DNA of 64,000 bases from Gentiana macrophylla (GCA_026214975.1 CM047806.1:104169345-104233344); one strand, 5' to 3'. Positions 1 to 12,746 are shown, counted from the stretch's first letter. Program-made: numbers and translations. The notes: generated by a model from the sequence alone, not told the origin.

Positions 1-692
1 CATACTAGATATATCAACATTTCACAAAATAAATGTTATCCATTCAAATCAGCGAGGTCGGTCATTAGAGCCAACTGCAGAGCTCCGCTTCTACGCCTGT
101 ATGAGGCTCATGCTGACAGTATAATGACTTATTTCATTAAATGCATATTCCATCATGAGTATTACCATACTGGAAGGAAATCCAGAATCGGGAGGTTTGG
201 CAAGCAACACGCACGATAAGGAACCCCTGCCAGGTAAATGCGCCAACGATCGTGCATTTGGGGTTGATAAATGATTTTAATTACGATTTTAAGTGATTGA
301 ATATCAATGATGTTTATTTAAGTTAATTATAGTGTTCAAGGATAATTATTATAGAAATTAAAAAACAGGATGAATTGATTAAACTGGATCAAACCGGATT
401 GAAAAGTGACAAAGTGCAGTTTTATAATCGGATTTTTATTGTAAACAAATCGAACTGTAAAATCAGTTTGGTTTCCGGTTTAATGAAGTAAATTAGTATT
501 CCCGTATGGAAAATGTTTGATGGTCGAGTTTAGAATTTGATCTGCGACATGCTAATAGCTTTTCTCTAGAATTGGCTGCTATAGAAATTCAATCTATAAA
601 TGGAATGATAATGAACTGTGGTAGAAATCAGGGATAAATGAGTAGACGAACTAGGGTACAAATGAGTCGAAATTAGTAGAATATGGATTAAA

Positions 693-938
693 ATGGAACT
701 TGTTATAATTTTACGTAAACATACTAGACATATCAACATTTTACAAAATAAATGTTATACATTCAAATCAGCGAGGTCGGTCATTAGAGCCAACTGCGGA
801 GCTCTGCTTGTACGGTTGTATAAGGCTCATCCTGACCGTATAATGACTTATTTCATTAAATGCACATTCCATCATGAATTTTACCATACTGGAAGGAACG
901 CCGGAATCGGGAGGTTTGGAAAGCAAATGGTAAGATAA
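693..938 (+). other. Coding-like segment inside tandem unit
   Basis: An 81-codon open frame repeats in several units. It has a recognisable core such as RSVIRANC, MTYFIKC and FHHEFYHTGR. The same frame is open in another unit at 3542-3796. I do not recognise the family. The frame may descend from a gene or transposon exon captured before amplification. There is no sign of a complete gene: the frame starts and ends in unit sequence with no promoter or partner exon visible. Conservation between units is expected from recent amplification and does not by itself show function. Confidence 0.3.
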
Positions 939-3541
939 CCACATGAGGTAAATGTGCTAACGATTGAAAATGATGGTGATGACGATGAGTGTGTTAGATT
1001 TGATAGACCGGTTGAAGTGGATCAATAAGTGGTAAAGGTATGGAGAATCGGATGTTGCAAACCGAAAGGATGATGACTTTATGGATATATGTTCAGTTGA
1101 GATCACAAAAGATGAGGACGATTGTGGGGATGTGGTAGAAATCCCTAATCTTGTCGAAGGGAAGGTAGAATCGAGCATTTGGTGTTGATAAATGATTTTA
1201 ATTACGATTTTAAGTGATTGAATATCAATTATGTTTATTTAAAGCAGTTATAGTGTTCAAAGATGATTATTATAGAAATTGAAAAATAGGACTAACTTAT
1301 TAAACTGGATCAAACCGGTTTGAAAAATGACAAACAACAGTTTTATAATATGTTTTTATTGGCAAAAAATCGAAACGTAAAATCCGTTTGGTTTCCGATT
1401 ATAATGAAGTAAATTGGTATTCCCCGTATGAAAAACGTGTGATGGTTGAGCTTAGCCTTTGATCTGCGACATGCAAATAACTTTTCTCTAGACATAGCTG
1501 CTATAGAAATTTAATTTATAAATGGAATGATAGTGAATTGTGGTAGAAATCTTGTAGAGATGATTAGAAGTGGGTCAAAATCGGGTAGAAATGAGTCCAA
1601 AATAGTAGAATATGGATTAAAAAGGAACTTGGTATAATTTTACTTAAACATACTAGACATATCAACATTTCACAAAATAAATGTTATCCATTCAAATCAG
1701 CGAGGTCAGTCATTAGAGCCAACTACAGAGCTCCACTTATACGCTTGTATGAGGCTCATGCTGACCGTATATTGACTTATTTCATTAAATGCATATTCCA
1801 TCATGAGTTTTACCATACTGGAATGAAAGCCGGAATCTGGAGGTTTGGCAAGCATCACGTACGATAAGGGTAAATGCGCTAACGATCGAGCATTTGGGGT
1901 TGATAAATGATTTTAATTATATTTTAAGTGATTGAATATCAAGTATGTTTATTTAAGTTAATTATAGTGTTAAAGGATGATTATTATAGAAATTTAAAAA
2001 CTGGATTAATTGATTAAACTGGATCAAACTGGATCAAAAAATGACAAACTGCAGTTTTATAATCGGTTTATATTGTAAAAAAATCGAACTGTAAAATCAG
2101 TTTGATTTCCGGTTTTAATGAAGTAAATTGGTATTCCCCGTATGGAAAATGTCTGATGGTCGAAGAAACCCACATGACGTAAATGCGCTAACGTTTGAAA
2201 ATGATGGTGGTAATGATGAGTGTGTTAGATTTGATAGACCGGTTGAGGTGGATCAATAAGTGGTAAAGGTAAAGAGAAGAAAGCATCGGATGTTGAGAGC
2301 CGAAAGGATGATGACTTTATGGATATATGTTTAGTTGAGATCAAGAAAAATGAGGACGATTGTGAGGAAGTGGTAGAAATCCCTAATCTTGTCGAAGGAA
2401 AGGCATAATCGAGCATTTGGGGTTGATAAATGATTTTAATTACGATTTTAAGTGGTTGAATATCAATGATGTTTATTTAACATAATTATACTGTTCAAGG
2501 ATGATTATTATAGAAATTGCAAATCCGGATGATTAAACTGGATCAAACCGGATTGAAAAATGACAAACTACAGTTTTATAATAGGTTTTTTATTGTAATA
2601 AAATCGAACCGTAAAATCCGTTTGGTTTCCGGTTATAATGAAGTAAATTGGTAATCCCCGTATGAAAAACGTCTGATGGTTGAGCTTAGCTTTTGATCTG
2701 CGACATGCAAATAACTTTTCTCTAGACCTAGCTGCTATAGAAATTCAATCTATAAAAGAAATGATAGTGAACTGTGGTAGAAATCGGGTAGAAATGGGTC
2801 AAAATCGGGTGGAAATGAGTCCAAAATAGTGGAATGTGGATTAAAAAGGAACTTGGTATAATTTTACGTAAACATACTAGACATATCAACATTTCACAAA
2901 ATAAATGTTATCCATTCAAATCAGCGAGGTCGGTCATTAGAGCCAACTACAGAGCTCCGCTTCTACGCTTGTGTTAGGCTAATGCTGAGCGTATAATGAC
3001 TTATTTCATTAAATGCATATTCCATCATGAGTTTTACCATACTTGAAGGAGAGCCGGAATCGGGAGGTTTGGCCAGCAACACGTACGATAAGAAACCCCT
3101 GCGAGGTAAATGCGCTAACGATCGAGCATTTGGGGTTGATAAATGATTTTAATTACGAATTTACATGAGAGAATATCAATGATGTTTATTTAAGTTAATT
3201 ATAGTGTTCAAGGATGACTATTATAGAAATCTAAAAATCGGATTAATTGATTATACTGGATCAAACCGGATTGGAAATGACAAACTGCAGTTTTATAATC
3301 GGTTTTTTATTGTAAAAAAATCGAACTGTAAAATCTGTTTTGTTTCCTGTTTTAATGAAGTAAATTGGTATTCCCCGATGGAAAACGTCTGATGGTTGAG
3401 TTTAGCATTTGATCTGCGACATGCTAATAACTTTTTTTCTAGACTTGGATGCTATAGAAATTCAATCTATAAATGGAATGATGGTGAACTGTGGTAGAAA
3501 TCAGGTAGAAATGAGTCGAAAATAGTGGAATATGGATTAAA

Positions 3542-3796
3542 ATGGAACTTGTTATAATTTTACGTAAACATACTAGACATATCAACATTTTACAAAATAA
3601 ATGTTATACATTCAAATCAGCGATGTTAGTCATTAGAGCCAACTGCAGAGCTTCGCTTGTACGGTTGTATAAGGCTCATCCTAGCCATATAATGACTCAT
3701 TTCATTAAATGTATATTCCATCATGAATTTTACCATACTGGAAGGAAAGCCAGAATCGGGAGGTTTGGAAAACAAAATAGTAAGAAACCCACATGA
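3542..3796 (+). other. Coding-like segment inside tandem unit (second example)
   Basis: Same open frame as at 693-938, in a later unit, with a different C-terminal tail because the frame runs on past KQ. The differences from the first example are mostly substitutions that keep the frame open. No family recognised. Confidence 0.3.
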
Positions 3797-4735
3797 GGTA
3801 AATGCGCTAACGATCGAAAATGATAGTGGTGACGATGAGTGTGTTAGATTTGATAGACCGGTTGAGGTGGATCAATAAGTGTTAAAGGTAAAGAAACAAA
3901 AGCATCGGATGTTGAAAACCTAAAGGATGATGACTTTATGGATATATGTTCAGTTGAGATCAAGAAAGATGAGGACGATTGTGAGGAAGTGGTAGAAATC
4001 CCTAATCTTGTCGAAGGAAAGGCAAAATCGAGCATTTGAGGGTGATAAATGATTTTAATTACGATTTTAAGTGATTGAATATCAATGATGTTTATTTAAA
4101 GTAATGATAGTGTTCAAGGATGATTATTATAGAAATTGAAAAATCGGATTAACTGATTAAACTGGATCAAACCGGATTGAAAAATGACAAACTACAGTTT
4201 AATAATAGGTTTTTTATTGTAAAAAATTGAACCGTAAAATCCGTTTGGTTTCCGGTTATAATGAAGTAAATTGGTATTCCACGTATGAAAAAATGTTTGA
4301 TGGTTGCGTTTAGCATTTGATCTGCGACATGCAAATAACTTTTCTCTAGACCTAGTTTCTATAGAAATTCAATCTATAGATGGAATGATAGTGAACCATG
4401 GTAGAAATCAGGTAGAAATGAGTGGAAATGGGTCGAAATTGGGTCGAAATGAGTCTAAAATAGTAGAATATGGATTAAAAAGGAACTTGGTATAATTATA
4501 CGTAAACATACTAGACATATCAACATTTCACAAAATAAATTGTATCAATTCAAATCAGCGAAGTCGGTCATTAGAAACCCACTGCAGAGCTCCGCTTCTA
4601 CGCTTGTATGAGGCTCATGCTGACCGTATAATGACTTATTTCATTAAATACATATTCCATCATTAGTTTTATCCTACTGGAAGAAAAGCCGGAATCGAGA
4701 GGTTTGACAAGCAACACATACGATACATTCCCGTT

Positions 4736-5162
4736 GGAATAAAAAAATATTTCATTACTTCACTAAACAAACATGTCATAGGATTGGAATAGAATTATTA
4801 TATCATTATTCCTTTCCATTCCTGGCAAACAAACATGCCTTTAAGAGGTTAATGATTTGTTATGGGTCAACGTTAAATTCAAACCATATTTACTTTTTTG
4901 ACTAGGAACAAACTATCAAGTTTGCAATTAAATTAATTGGTTAGGGAAAATACTCATGTCACATGAAGTGTGTGACAATTTGTGGGACCTTTGACCAAAT
5001 AATAAATAGTACAATGGGGATAACGATACATTGTCAACAAAAATTTCATAGAGAAGCATTCTATTGATTGTAATTTATTTTGTGTGATATATATATCTAT
5101 ATGTGTAATAAATATTATATGATTTTAGTATGCATGTATTATATTTGTATCACTGATCTATC
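4736..5162. other. Non-coding stretch between array and TIR element
   Basis: AT-rich sequence with no credible ORF. Positions 4730-4850 contain GGAAT/ATTCC-rich words facing each other (ATTCCCGTTGGAAT and ATTCCTTTCCATTCC), a weak hint of a decayed MITE. The rest, to 5162, shows nothing recognisable. The stretch is repeated at about 51890-52327. Confidence 0.5.
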
Positions 5163-6175
5163 GACACCCTCATTTTTATTATTGACACCATTTTCTTAAA
5201 TATTTATTTTTTACTTTTAGGCACCGCGGTTTTACTTCATACACCAAATAAAAATAAAACTATGACATAGCTACACTTTAGTCCCTTGACTTTTTGAAAC
5301 TCTAAAACAACCACTTCTATTTATAAAAAAATATGATTTATAACACCACTTCTATTCATCTTCACCCTACTCCCTTTTCTGGTCACCGCCGCTGCAAATC
5401 AGCTCCCCCTCCCCCATCCTCTACGTCCCGTAAATCACCTCATCCCCTCTCTTCCCTCCCATTGTAAATCGCCCTTCTCCCCTCTTCCCTCTCTCTCGCA
5501 TCCCGCCAGAAAAATTGGTTGTTGGAGATGTGATTTTATTTTATTTTTTTTTTTTTTTTTTTTTTTCATTCAGTTTGACCATGCATGCTATTGCACATGA
5601 TTCTTTTTTAATTTAGGCTCTACGCATAACCCCCTCCTCCGAGCCACCATTGATTCCGGTGAGTCAAGGCTGCAGTGGAAGCTATGATAATAAAAAAATA
5701 ATTGTGCATGGTGGAAATTCATCGGCGGGATTGTGGTGAATTTAGGAGGCTATGAGCCTATGACATAACTACAATTTTTTTATTATTAATATCATAGTTT
5801 CCAATGAATTTAGGGATTGTGGTGAAACTCCCGTCTGTAAATAGAATGAGATGGGACCTTTCATTGGAGCAGCAGGGGCGGGTTGATGGTGTGGTTTTAG
5901 GTTTAGGGTGGCAGGTTGATGGTGGTGGAAAAAACACATGATGATGGGAAGAAGATGGTGACGGTGCGAAAAAAAAATGATGTTTTTTTTTTTGTTTTTT
6001 TTTTTTAAAGTAATGGATTAAAAGAGTTTTTAGAAAATTGTGGTGTAAGTAGTAATTATTTCATTTTATTGTGGTGTGTGAAGTAGGAAAATAATAAAAA
6101 TATTTATGTGGTGTCGAAAGTAAATTTTTATGGTATCAAAAATAATGTGGTATCAGTAGTAAAAACAGAGGTGTC
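5163..6175. mobile_element. Non-autonomous TIR element with ACACC subterminal repeats
   Basis: The left end reads GACACCCTCATTTTTATTA. The reverse complement of the right end reads GACACCTCTGTTTTTACTA. Over the first 28 bases I count 7 mismatches, all transitions. Further inside, both ends carry repeated (T)GTGGTGT / ACACCACA words at about 30-40-bp steps. The interior holds a C-rich block (5380-5500), a poly-T run (5540-5566) and a purine-rich block, but no transposase. I could not find a convincing target-site duplication, so the superfamily is open. Confidence 0.55.
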
Positions 6176-6560
6176 AATCAAGGGAGCTTCAATCAATAAA
6201 ACCTCCCTTTTCTTTCATAGAACTTCCAAACAATCCACTCAAAATAACAAAAGAGATTCTAAAGGCACCACCGTTTTTATCTCCAGTACTCATTATTTGA
6301 TTATTTTTTCGGGTAAAAAAAATATTGGTGGCACTGATGTTGATATTGAAGCACCAACGTCAGTGCTATTAAAAAACGAACGTCATTGAAAAGTCAGTGG
6401 ACTGACGTTTCTAAGTTGTGACACTTTTATAAAGGGAACGTCGGTGCTACTGAGACGGACTTGGTGTACAACAACGAAAATCAGTGACACCGGCATTCCC
6501 TTTATTAAAAATCATCATAGTACCGAAGTAATTTTTTATGATGCCGAAAATAATAGTGGA
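6176..6560. mobile_element. CACTA-like subterminal repeat remnant
   Basis: Short inverted words of the type AACGTCAGTG, CACTGATG and ACGTCGGTGCTAC recur in both orientations within 400 bases (6338-6500). This dense CACTG/ACGTC pattern is typical of the subterminal regions of CACTA-type elements. No terminal CACTA motif or transposase is visible. The open frame at 6108-6389 crosses the boundary with the previous element and is not a gene. Confidence 0.35.
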
Positions 6561-6579
6561 AGTGGCTTTAGAACCCCGT

Positions 6580-7489
6580 AAGGCCTGTTTGCTTACACCA
6601 CTTAACACTTATTCCTAAAAGAATAAGTGACTATTAAAATAAGTGATTATTAAAATAAGTGTTGTTTGATAATACTTTTTAACACATCTTAATTAATTAA
6701 GATTTTCTGAATTTCCTGTGAATAATTATGGAAAATTTTAAGTGGTTGAGGAACAATTTAATACTGAATTTTTTCAATAAATCTACGTTAGGTAGGGGCA
6801 CACCCCACACCCATACCTACCTCACACCTACACCCCACCCTCACCCTACGCCCAACCCCATCAATCCCACCCATACCCCCACCCACCCCACACCCCCACA
6901 CCTACACAACCCATACCCCCACACACCACACACCACACACCCGCCCACACCCTCATGCACTCATACCCATCCCCACACCCCACACCCTCATACCCACCTA
7001 CACCCGACCAAACCACACCCACCTACACCCCCACTCTAACACCCTCACTCCCACCCACCCTACACCTTACACCTTACACCCACCACACACCACACACCAC
7101 ACACCACACACCACACCCACACCCACACACACACCCACACCCACAACCACACTCACCCATAGCCACCTCTACACCCCCACAACCCCCACCCCCCACACCT
7201 TACACCTACACCCACGCCCACACAACCCACACCCACACACCACACACCCGACACCCACCCACACCCACACCCCACCCTACACCCCCATTACCCCACACCA
7301 ACACCCTTCCACCCTACACCCACCCTCCACACACCCACACCCACATACACACTCACGAATCAAATTCTAATTTCAGATATAATAAGTGTTACCAAACAGT
7401 CTAATCAATTTCAGCACTTAAAATATTCAGTTACTTAATTTATTCAGAATTAAGACTTTTCAAATTTCAGTTTTAACAAACGGCCCCTA
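6580..7489. mobile_element. MITE-like element carrying a C/A-only tract
   Basis: Left end AGGCCTGTTTGCTTACACC. The reverse complement of the right end is TTAGGGGCCGTTTGTTA. AGG..C(T/C)GTTTG at both ends, together with AATAAGTGTT words inside each arm, suggests an hAT-type MITE. I saw no 8-bp target duplication. The middle (6796-7364) is filled with a C/A repeat, so the element may have captured or expanded a simple repeat. It lies just upstream of the RCD1-like leader. Confidence 0.4.
6796..7364. repeat. C(1-5)A-type low-complexity tract
   Basis: About 570 bases made almost only of C, A and some T, in words such as CACACCC, ACACCACAC and CCCACACC. The complementary strand is G-rich, GGGTGTG-like, and could form G-quadruplexes. 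Two open frames here (6728-7039, 6955-7404) encode only Pro/His/Thr runs and are not genes. The plant telomere repeat CCCTAAA is not present as an array. Confidence 0.85.
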
Positions 7490-9174
7490 AAAACTTCCAA
7501 TTTTTTTTTATTATATAAAATTTTAAAATAAAATTTAAAAAAAAAAAAAAAAAGAAGTAGCAAATGTGGTCCGCGTTTTACAACACACGATTTTCACCCA
7601 ACGGGAGAAATGGGAGACAAGTTAAACCAGCGACGATACTGGTCAGCGCCGACCTGTCTTTTCATTCTTGACCCCCAAGCAAAAGAATTTATCAACCAAA
7701 TAAATAGGGAATAAATGAACAATCAATTTCTTCACAGGTTTAAAATTCTACTGTTCATTTGTTCTTTGCTTCCTGTCGCCGGCGGCCGCTGATCTTAATC
7801 GTTTGATTTACCTCTTCTCGCCGGGGATGGAGATGCATCACTGCCTAAAGGACTGACATAGAGTTTTGTCTTCTCAAACAAAGGTCCATTTCTTATTTGA
7901 TGTACTCCTGAAATTAAATTTTAACTGTAAGATACCTGGTTCTGATTGTCTTTGCAGTTTTTGTTTTGTGTTTCGGAAATTGAATTGCTGTGATTTGTCT
8001 GTTGAAATGAATTTTCCTTTGGTAAGGAAATGTTTGATTTATTGTCCGAATTTTTCGTTTGAATTGTACATTTCTTGCATCTGTTTTAGGATTTAATCTG
8101 TTAATCCTGAGATGTGTATGTGAATTTATGTACATTCGCAATGATTTCCCCCCTTTTTCTACCGTCACTTGATTTTCTTTTTTAAGCACCTGTGGTTTTT
8201 CTGGCCTACCTTCCTTTTTTTTTTTTTATCAAGTTGAGAAGGCTTATGAATTATCTGTAGATGGACTCTTATATGTTTAGGGTTTGAATTTTGCTTAGCT
8301 TGGTCACAAGGGCCAAATAATTGGGCTCTGAATAATGATTTGCCAAGAGCATGATGAATGGTGTTGAATCTAACATATTGGCCTTATCTCCTGTACTGTT
8401 TTTCCGAGCCTTTTGGATGTTTATTTTGTCTGCTTTTGATATTGGGGATACTTTGGAAGATCATGTTCTAGGTTACCCCCCTCCCTCGGGAATTAAAATG
8501 CTTATTCTATGCTTGAGAGTTGACACCTCTTTTCTATGCTGAAGGGGCTTAGGTTTTCTGGAGTTGGTTAGTTTGTAGAAAAGAGGAAATAGGGAAAAAC
8601 TAGTCGAATATGCAACATGACTCTGGAGAGGAGAGGCTTGTACAGAGACTGGCACTCTTTCCAGAAATTGGTAACTTTTTCTTTTAATTAAATTCCATAT
8701 GGTGTATTACCTATCGCCTTTTCTGTTTTGTTGTTGTTTGTATGTTAGGAATCAGTAATAGTTCGATTAGCACGTGCTTTCAGTGGTTGAAGAAAGGTTA
8801 AAATTTACAAGCAATCCACAAAAGGCTTTATGAGAATCTTAGCAAGTCTATGCATCTTGTACTTAAGTAGATTCCCTTACATTTGGTGCTCCTGTTTCTA
8901 TTTCTGATTCGTAATTACAAATGAGTGTTAACACTCACTTTGTCATGATGTTGGATACGTGATTTTAGTAGCTTAATTAATTTGGCATTCGTGATGCTAA
9001 TTTGAGTCCTGCATTAAATGTTTTTTTACTGATTAACTTTCCATTTTTGCTCTAACCCAGGTGTTCCAAAAATTATCTTCAAGACATGACTTTTCAGCTA
9101 TTTTTTCACGGAAGATGTATACTTGGTTTTTAGGTTAACTGTAGTATCTTTACATAGTGTAGCTAGATTAGATA
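7490..9174 (+). other. Promoter and 5' leader region of the RCD1-like gene
   Basis: No long ORF. The segment from about 7560 to 7860 is less AT-rich and contains CGCCGGCGGCC and CGCCGGGG words, as expected near a transcription start and leader exon. Arabidopsis RCD1 is reported to have an intron in its 5' UTR. A similar leader intron between about 7860 and 9100 is likely here, but I cannot place its borders securely. No clear TATA box was chosen. Confidence 0.4.
7827..7856 (+). promoter_or_regulatory. Short upstream ORF in RCD1-like leader
   Basis: An ATG opens a 9-codon frame, peptide MEMHHCLKD, ending in TGA, about 1.3 kb upstream of the main start in genomic terms. The same frame is intact in copy 2 at 54848-54877. 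If this part lies in the mature leader, it could reduce initiation at the main ATG. That it lies in the transcript is inferred. Confidence 0.35.
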
Positions 9175-12100
9175 ATGGGATTTATGGGGCATGAAGTAAT
9201 GGAAGATGGTCATAAGGCTAAGTCACAAATACCAACCAGTAACTATACTTCTTTTACCTTGTTAGGCAAGAGGAAAATATTGAATGGGTGTGTTGATATA
9301 ACCTGTTCCTCTCTGAAGAATTACTCAAACTTCATGAGAAGTGGTCCACCAAAACGCATCCTATTTCATCAAAATGGTGAATGGAATGATTTTCCCCAGG
9401 GTCTTGTGGACTTGGTCAGAGAAGATTTTCTTGCAAAAAAAGCTGTTATTAAAGTGCAGTTTAATGATATTACTGTGATGCTAGACATGTTGTACATGGT
9501 CCAGGTGGATATGATAAGTTGTACACCAAAACCAATAGCTTGGATTGATGAAGCAGGTAGTTGTTACTTTCCTGAATTAAATTCATTGAATCTTCAAATG
9601 CATCAGCTTTGCCAAAACCAGTTAGATAAAGATACAGTTTCTTGTGGATCGGATTTTAAAGGAGCTCATGAAATAAAATTGCATATTGGGATTGACTTAA
9701 ATGGAAAAAATAATTACAATGTGGAGGAATGTGTGGAAGAATCAAACGTTGGTACTAAGAGGGTTAAGGTAGAAGGAAAAGCTGTGGAAGATGTCCACAA
9801 ATCCTCGGATGCAGTTAAAACTTTGCCTGTAACAGATGACAAAACACAGAATGGTGCTGAGAACAATAAACACTCACAGTTGGAACCTGCATATGCCTGT
9901 TTGGATGCAGACACCATTAAGAATATGTTTCACATGGGACTGAAGCCATTCCTTAATGTGAGCATTAATGAAATTACCAAATGTTCAAGTAATGTGTTGC
10001 AGATGCGTTTGGAACTATTTGAAAAACAGGTTGAAATAACCAACAAGTGTCGTGAGAACTCGAATGTTCAATATGCTTGGTTCCCTTGTTCAAAGGATGC
10101 AGTATCCTGTATTAATTCCTATGGGCTTTGGCATGGTGGGGCTGGACAAAGGATCAAGTATGGAAATGGAGTTCATCTCAGTGCTGTGAACAGTGCTTAT
10201 GCAAGGTACATTTCTTTTGTAAATATACTTTTTGAATTTGATTGTATCATGTCTATGTAGTGTAGAATTGCTGCGAGACAAATTATCAATGACGTACATT
10301 AAGGGGCATTCTATGTGAGGACTAGGGTAGAGGCAGATCATTTAGGGCTGCTGTACATAGCCTTGGCTTATATTTCCATTTTGAGCTACTCTTAATTGTC
10401 CTCATACGCTAAAAGGTGTACTAAAACTACTTTTGTGTTGCCCATTATTTTAAAAGTTGGGAAAGTTCATAATTCTCTGTTTCACATAGATTTATTTTTA
10501 AAAGCAGTTTCTTGAATTTCATTTTCCTTCTCTCATTTCTTATTTGTTATTCGTTCGTTATTCTCCTTTCAGTGCAAGGGAATATGCTGCCGATGAAAAT
10601 GGGTTGCACTATATGGTGTTCTGCCGTGTCATACTGGGAAATGTGGAGGTTTTGCATCCTGGCTCTCAGCAGTGGCATGCCAGCAGTGAACTATTTGACA
10701 GTGGAGTTGATGATCTGCAGAATCCACGCTGTTACATTATTTGGCACATGAATGCAAGCACACAGATATTTCCTGAATATGTAGTCAGTTTCAAGATTCC
10801 TTCTGCTGCTCAAGGTGCTTTTAGAGTAATTTACTTTTGTTAATTGATTTTTGGGGATCTAGTGACATTTAATGCATTACATTTATCCTTTTTTATTCAA
10901 AGAATGAAGTTATTACTGTTTTAACTAAATAGTGTTTAAACTTTAAAATGAAGATATGGGTGGAAATTTCCAGCCTCTAGTTTTTCAACGTGATGGCACT
11001 CTAGTTGCTGTGTTCTCTTTTCAGGTCCTTTTATCATAGTTAATTGCAATTTCCTAGGTTCTAAGAGGAGTTCGTCTATAGCGCCATTAATTTTGTAATG
11101 GCTCCACAACCTGTAGGTTTATTTTTGAAATTTGTGCCTGCCACCTCTCCCCTATCTACCAGTAGGGCATGTGTTTTGACCAGTATGATGTGATTCCATT
11201 AGCTGATTACATGCCATGGCATGGAGGGCCTATGTTTTCAAATCCAAACAATGTGTTATGCAATCAATCCTGTCATAGCTAAACCGCCACGAGGACTTAA
11301 TCAATAATGCGTTCCTTGTTATTTAATCCTGATTATATTTTTGTCTCTTAATGGATTAAATTGATACAAACCACCTTTTATGCACTGTTGAATTGTTAGG
11401 GCATGTACACTATCCATCTCCCAGCAATCCCCTTCTTGTTCATCCATACCATGAACATTTACTTTAGCCTTAGTTATATGGTGTCAATTACTTATGGATG
11501 TTTTGTCATAGAGTTCCATCTATTGTTTAAATTTCTATATTGTGTATGTTTGTGTTGTTTTTACGCCTGTCACTTTTGTCTAGATGGTGGATAAAAGTAA
11601 CACGTAAGCAGAAAAGGCACTAGTAGTATTTGCACACTGTGTATGTACATATAAGGAAATGTTATAGCTACTTATTTTGAACACTTCCGACTTGTTTTGG
11701 TTGGTGTTATAGTTTATTACCCAAAACAGCATAATCAATTCACTTTCCCTCTTTTATTCCTATTTACTTCATCAACTGAATTTTTTTGGGCTTGCTTTGT
11801 TTTGTATGAGAAGTCAACTTGTAAATTATTATTTTTTGATTATTATGAATATCATAGACTCCGGCATTGAGCAAATTTCTATCATTGAAAGAACCCTATC
11901 AGACCTATTCTCTGTGTGTGTGTGTGTGTGTATTTGCAATTGCTACTTTTCGTTAAAGGGTTGGTGGAAGGACCATTGTGTATGCAGGTTATTTATGCAA
12001 ATTAAATCGTTTTGTAGGTTCTGAGGGTGGAGACGAGAATAAGCTTAATATTTCTGGAGTCATTACTCAGAAACCTCATGGCCAGTTGCAAATTAATAAT

Positions 12101-12746
12101 CCCTCATTTCCAAAGGTAATCAACCTTCTTTCACTCTGAACTCTGAAGTAAGAGTAATCCCTTGCAGTTTTTTTTTTTTTTTTTTATTTAAAACTACATG
12201 TATTTTAATTTTTATTTTTCAAATGTAAGATTACGTTTTCTTTGGATTATCACAGAAAGAAGCTTCTGGTTCTTCTGGATCTGGTAGTTGCTCCAAGGCT
12301 CCTACAAACCCTTCTATGCGCTTTAGTCAGTTGTTTGAAGCTATTAGAGATAAAGTATCTATAGAGGCTATGAATGCAGTTTACGCGCATTATAATCAAT
12401 TCCGGGTACGCCAAGTAACCTACGTGTTTTGTAGCTTATATATTATTGAAAGCATCCTCTTATTTACCGTTTTCTTTTGGTTAACCTTGATTCTAGACGA
12501 GGAGAATCAGCAGAGAATTGTTTGTTGCCAAGTTGAGAGCAGTTGTGGGTGATCAAGTGCTGAGGTCTACTATTAACATTTTGAATGGCGGGGTATGTTG
12601 GAATATTTTATACTAATACTTGACACGAATCGAGTGTGACAAATCTTCTTATATATACTTTGCAGATGCCATCCGATAATGGGATTGAGGCGCTTCATGT
12701 TGTTTCTCCAGACTATATTAGTTCGAGACATATCAGTATGCGTTGA
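9175..12746 (+). CDS. RCD1: RCD1/SRO1-like WWE-PARP-RST protein (copy 1, six exons)
   Basis: Plant-specific stress and development hub protein, nuclear in known cases; the family's PARP-like domain is regarded as inactive and the RST domain binds transcription factors. Coding exons by GT-AG and frame: 9175-10205, 10573-10814, 12018-12115, 12256-12414, 12497-12592 and 12666-12746. They total 1707 nt, 568 aa, close to Arabidopsis RCD1 (589 aa). WWE domain about residues 60-134 (FHQNGEWNDF, PIAWIDEAGSCYFPE). A KR-rich patch GKRKIL (31-36) may be a nuclear signal. PARP-like domain about 245-424 (LWHGGAGQRIKYGNGVHLS, YAADENGLHYMVFCRV). GVHLS replaces the GIYFA-type segment of active PARPs, fitting inactivity. 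RST domain about 478-542 (MRFSQLFEAI, ELFVAKLRAVVGDQ). The start is the first in-frame ATG of the long exon. The last donor choice (12414 versus 12405) is the weakest call. Confidence 0.9.

Larger units (their letters stand above)
1..4735. repeat. Tandem array, alternating short and long units (copy 1)
   Basis: The landmark CATACTAGA(C/T)ATATCAAC recurs at 1, 720, 1649, 2873, 3569 and 4507. Spacings are 719, 929, 1224, 696 and 938 bases. Long units differ from short ones by an extra ~230-bp block between the words GCTAACGAT and GCATTTGG, as at 960-1180 and 3800-4030. The 1224-bp unit is a fusion: a short unit is cut at about 2160 and continues inside a long unit. This is a higher-order dimer structure of about 1.63 kb. 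Both ends look truncated, the left by the window edge. Units differ by scattered substitutions, so the array is moderately old. Confidence 0.9.

Noticed and set aside
1..4735. CRISPR-like or phage-like repeats
   Set aside because: Units are 0.7-0.93 kb without short repeat/spacer structure, and the context is plant nuclear DNA.
6796..7364. Interstitial telomere
   Set aside because: The plant repeat CCCTAAA is not present in series. Composition is irregular C/A.
6728..7404. Two overlapping 103- and 149-codon frames rich in Pro, His and Thr
   Set aside because: They arise from the C/A-only repeat, which has no stops in these frames. No domain and no gene structure.
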